Source: Candidatus Margulisiibacteriota bacterium (GTDB taxonomy: Bacteria > Margulisbacteria > WOR-1 > O2-12-FULL-45-9). From it: a stretch of 6,764 nt of DNA. Position 1 is the first letter of the stretch, and every line of letters begins with the position of its first letter. The position numbers were made by a program, and so were the translations under genes. The notes beneath the pieces are model-generated. The model worked only from the letters and a program-made list of their open reading frames with translations. It did no database searches and was not told the DNA's origin. The stretch is from assembly GCA_030018645.1 (NCBI GenBank), contig JASEHX010000071.1:1-6764 (forward strand), given 5' to 3'. Of this stretch, positions 6,358-6,764 are shown piece by piece.

Positions 6358-6764
6358 CGAAAATGCTCATAGCCCCCACACTTCACATCTTTTTCTTTTC
6401 CATTCTTATCTGCTAATTTAATCCCGTTTCCCTCCCCTATAATTTCTCCCACTACTGATAATTTTACTTTCATCTTTTTCTGTAATTCATTTACCCTATT
6501 TGCTTGTTTATTTCTGATAGTAAAGACCAATTCATACTCTTCCCCGCCATATAATGCTTGCTCTAAGGTTGCACGGGTGGCAATTGGAACCAAGTCTGAG
6601 TTGATTCTAGCACCAACTTTGCTGGCCCGGCAAATTTCTAGGATAGACCGGACTAATCCATCACTTGAATCGATCATAGAGGTAGCCAACTGTGATTTTG
6701 CAATAATTTGCGCTTCCTTGATCCTACTTACTACGTTCAACGTTCTACTATCAAATTTCTTCCC
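6354..6764 (-). CDS. thiL: Thiamine-monophosphate kinase ThiL (C-terminal 136 residues, cut by window edge)
   Basis: ThiL phosphorylates thiamine monophosphate with ATP to the active cofactor thiamine diphosphate in the cytoplasm. Only the C-terminal, AIR-synthase-like domain is present, and the frame is open to the right edge, so the N-terminal ATP/Mg-binding half lies outside. Family motifs, numbered from the edge, are SMIDSSDGL (30-38), ALYGGEEYELVFTI (71-84; GGEDYELLF in many relatives), VVGEIIGEGNGIKL (104-117) and the terminal GGYEHF (130-135). The segment SRTLNVVSRI (6-15), where most ThiL proteins have a proline/arginine stretch before the helix leading to the DxSDG motif, is encoded by a heptamer repeat. 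A TTG at 6738-6740 could be mistaken for a start, but homology clearly continues upstream. The stop overlaps the M20 peptidase ATG by 4 nt. Confidence 0.92.
   Translation of the reverse strand, partial: GKKFDSRTLNVVSRIKEAQIIAKSQLATSMIDSSDGLVRSILEICRASKVGARINSDLVPIATRATLEQALYGGEEYELVFTIRNKQANRVNELQKKMKVKLSVVGEIIGEGNGIKLADKNGKEKDVKCGGYEHFR
6721..6748 (-). repeat. Heptanucleotide tandem repeat inside thiL
   Basis: On the plus strand four consecutive 7-base units are atcctac, ttactac, gttcaac and gttctac. All end in ac, and the last two differ at one position. They encode the ThiL segment of about residues 6-15 from the window edge. The period matches the repeat at 2712-2753 in folC, although the base sequence differs. 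Confidence 0.65.

Noticed and set aside
5987..6421. 144-residue plus-strand frame opposite the M20 peptidase and thiL
   Set aside because: It spans the overlap of two well-supported minus-strand genes and has no recognisable domain; it is a shadow frame.

Overview
The window is a densely packed piece of a bacterial chromosome. Every convincing gene lies on the minus strand, so transcription runs from position 6764 down to 1. Neighbouring genes overlap by 4 nt (thiL/M20 peptidase, mreB/mreC) or are mostly separated by 1 to 26 nt, with at most 55 nt before xerD. I see no promoter or rho-independent terminator, so this looks like the interior of one long operon cut at both window edges.

In transcription order: the C-terminal part of thiamine-monophosphate kinase (thiL, cut by the right edge), an M20-family peptidase of the peptidase T-like type, the tyrosine recombinase xerD, a site-2-protease-like M50 membrane metalloprotease, a 62-residue two-helix membrane protein, a 33-residue single-helix protein with a strong ribosome binding site, folC (folylpolyglutamate/dihydrofolate synthase), a membrane-anchored SPOR-domain protein, mreB, and the first 208 residues of mreC (cut by the left edge).

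Functionally the downstream half is a cell-envelope module: SPOR (binds peptidoglycan, by family), MreB (actin-like scaffold) and MreC (scaffold linking MreB to wall synthesis). The upstream half is housekeeping: cofactor metabolism (ThiL, FolC), chromosome dimer resolution (XerD) and proteolysis (M20, M50). The tight spacing suggests co-transcription rather than a common pathway.

The order folC-SPOR-mreB-mreC resembles that of Clostridia and related deep lineages. The base composition is moderate to AT-rich. The organism is probably a rod-shaped bacterium of a Firmicutes-like or uncultivated lineage (a Margulisbacteria/WOR-1-type relative is possible), but this is inference and I cannot name a taxon.

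The most unusual signals are short period-7 and period-10 direct repeats lying inside the reading frames of folC (two places) and thiL (one place), which add low-complexity peptide without breaking the frame, and the pair of tiny membrane-protein genes between the M50 protease and folC. I found no CRISPR array, RNA gene, insertion sequence or defence system.
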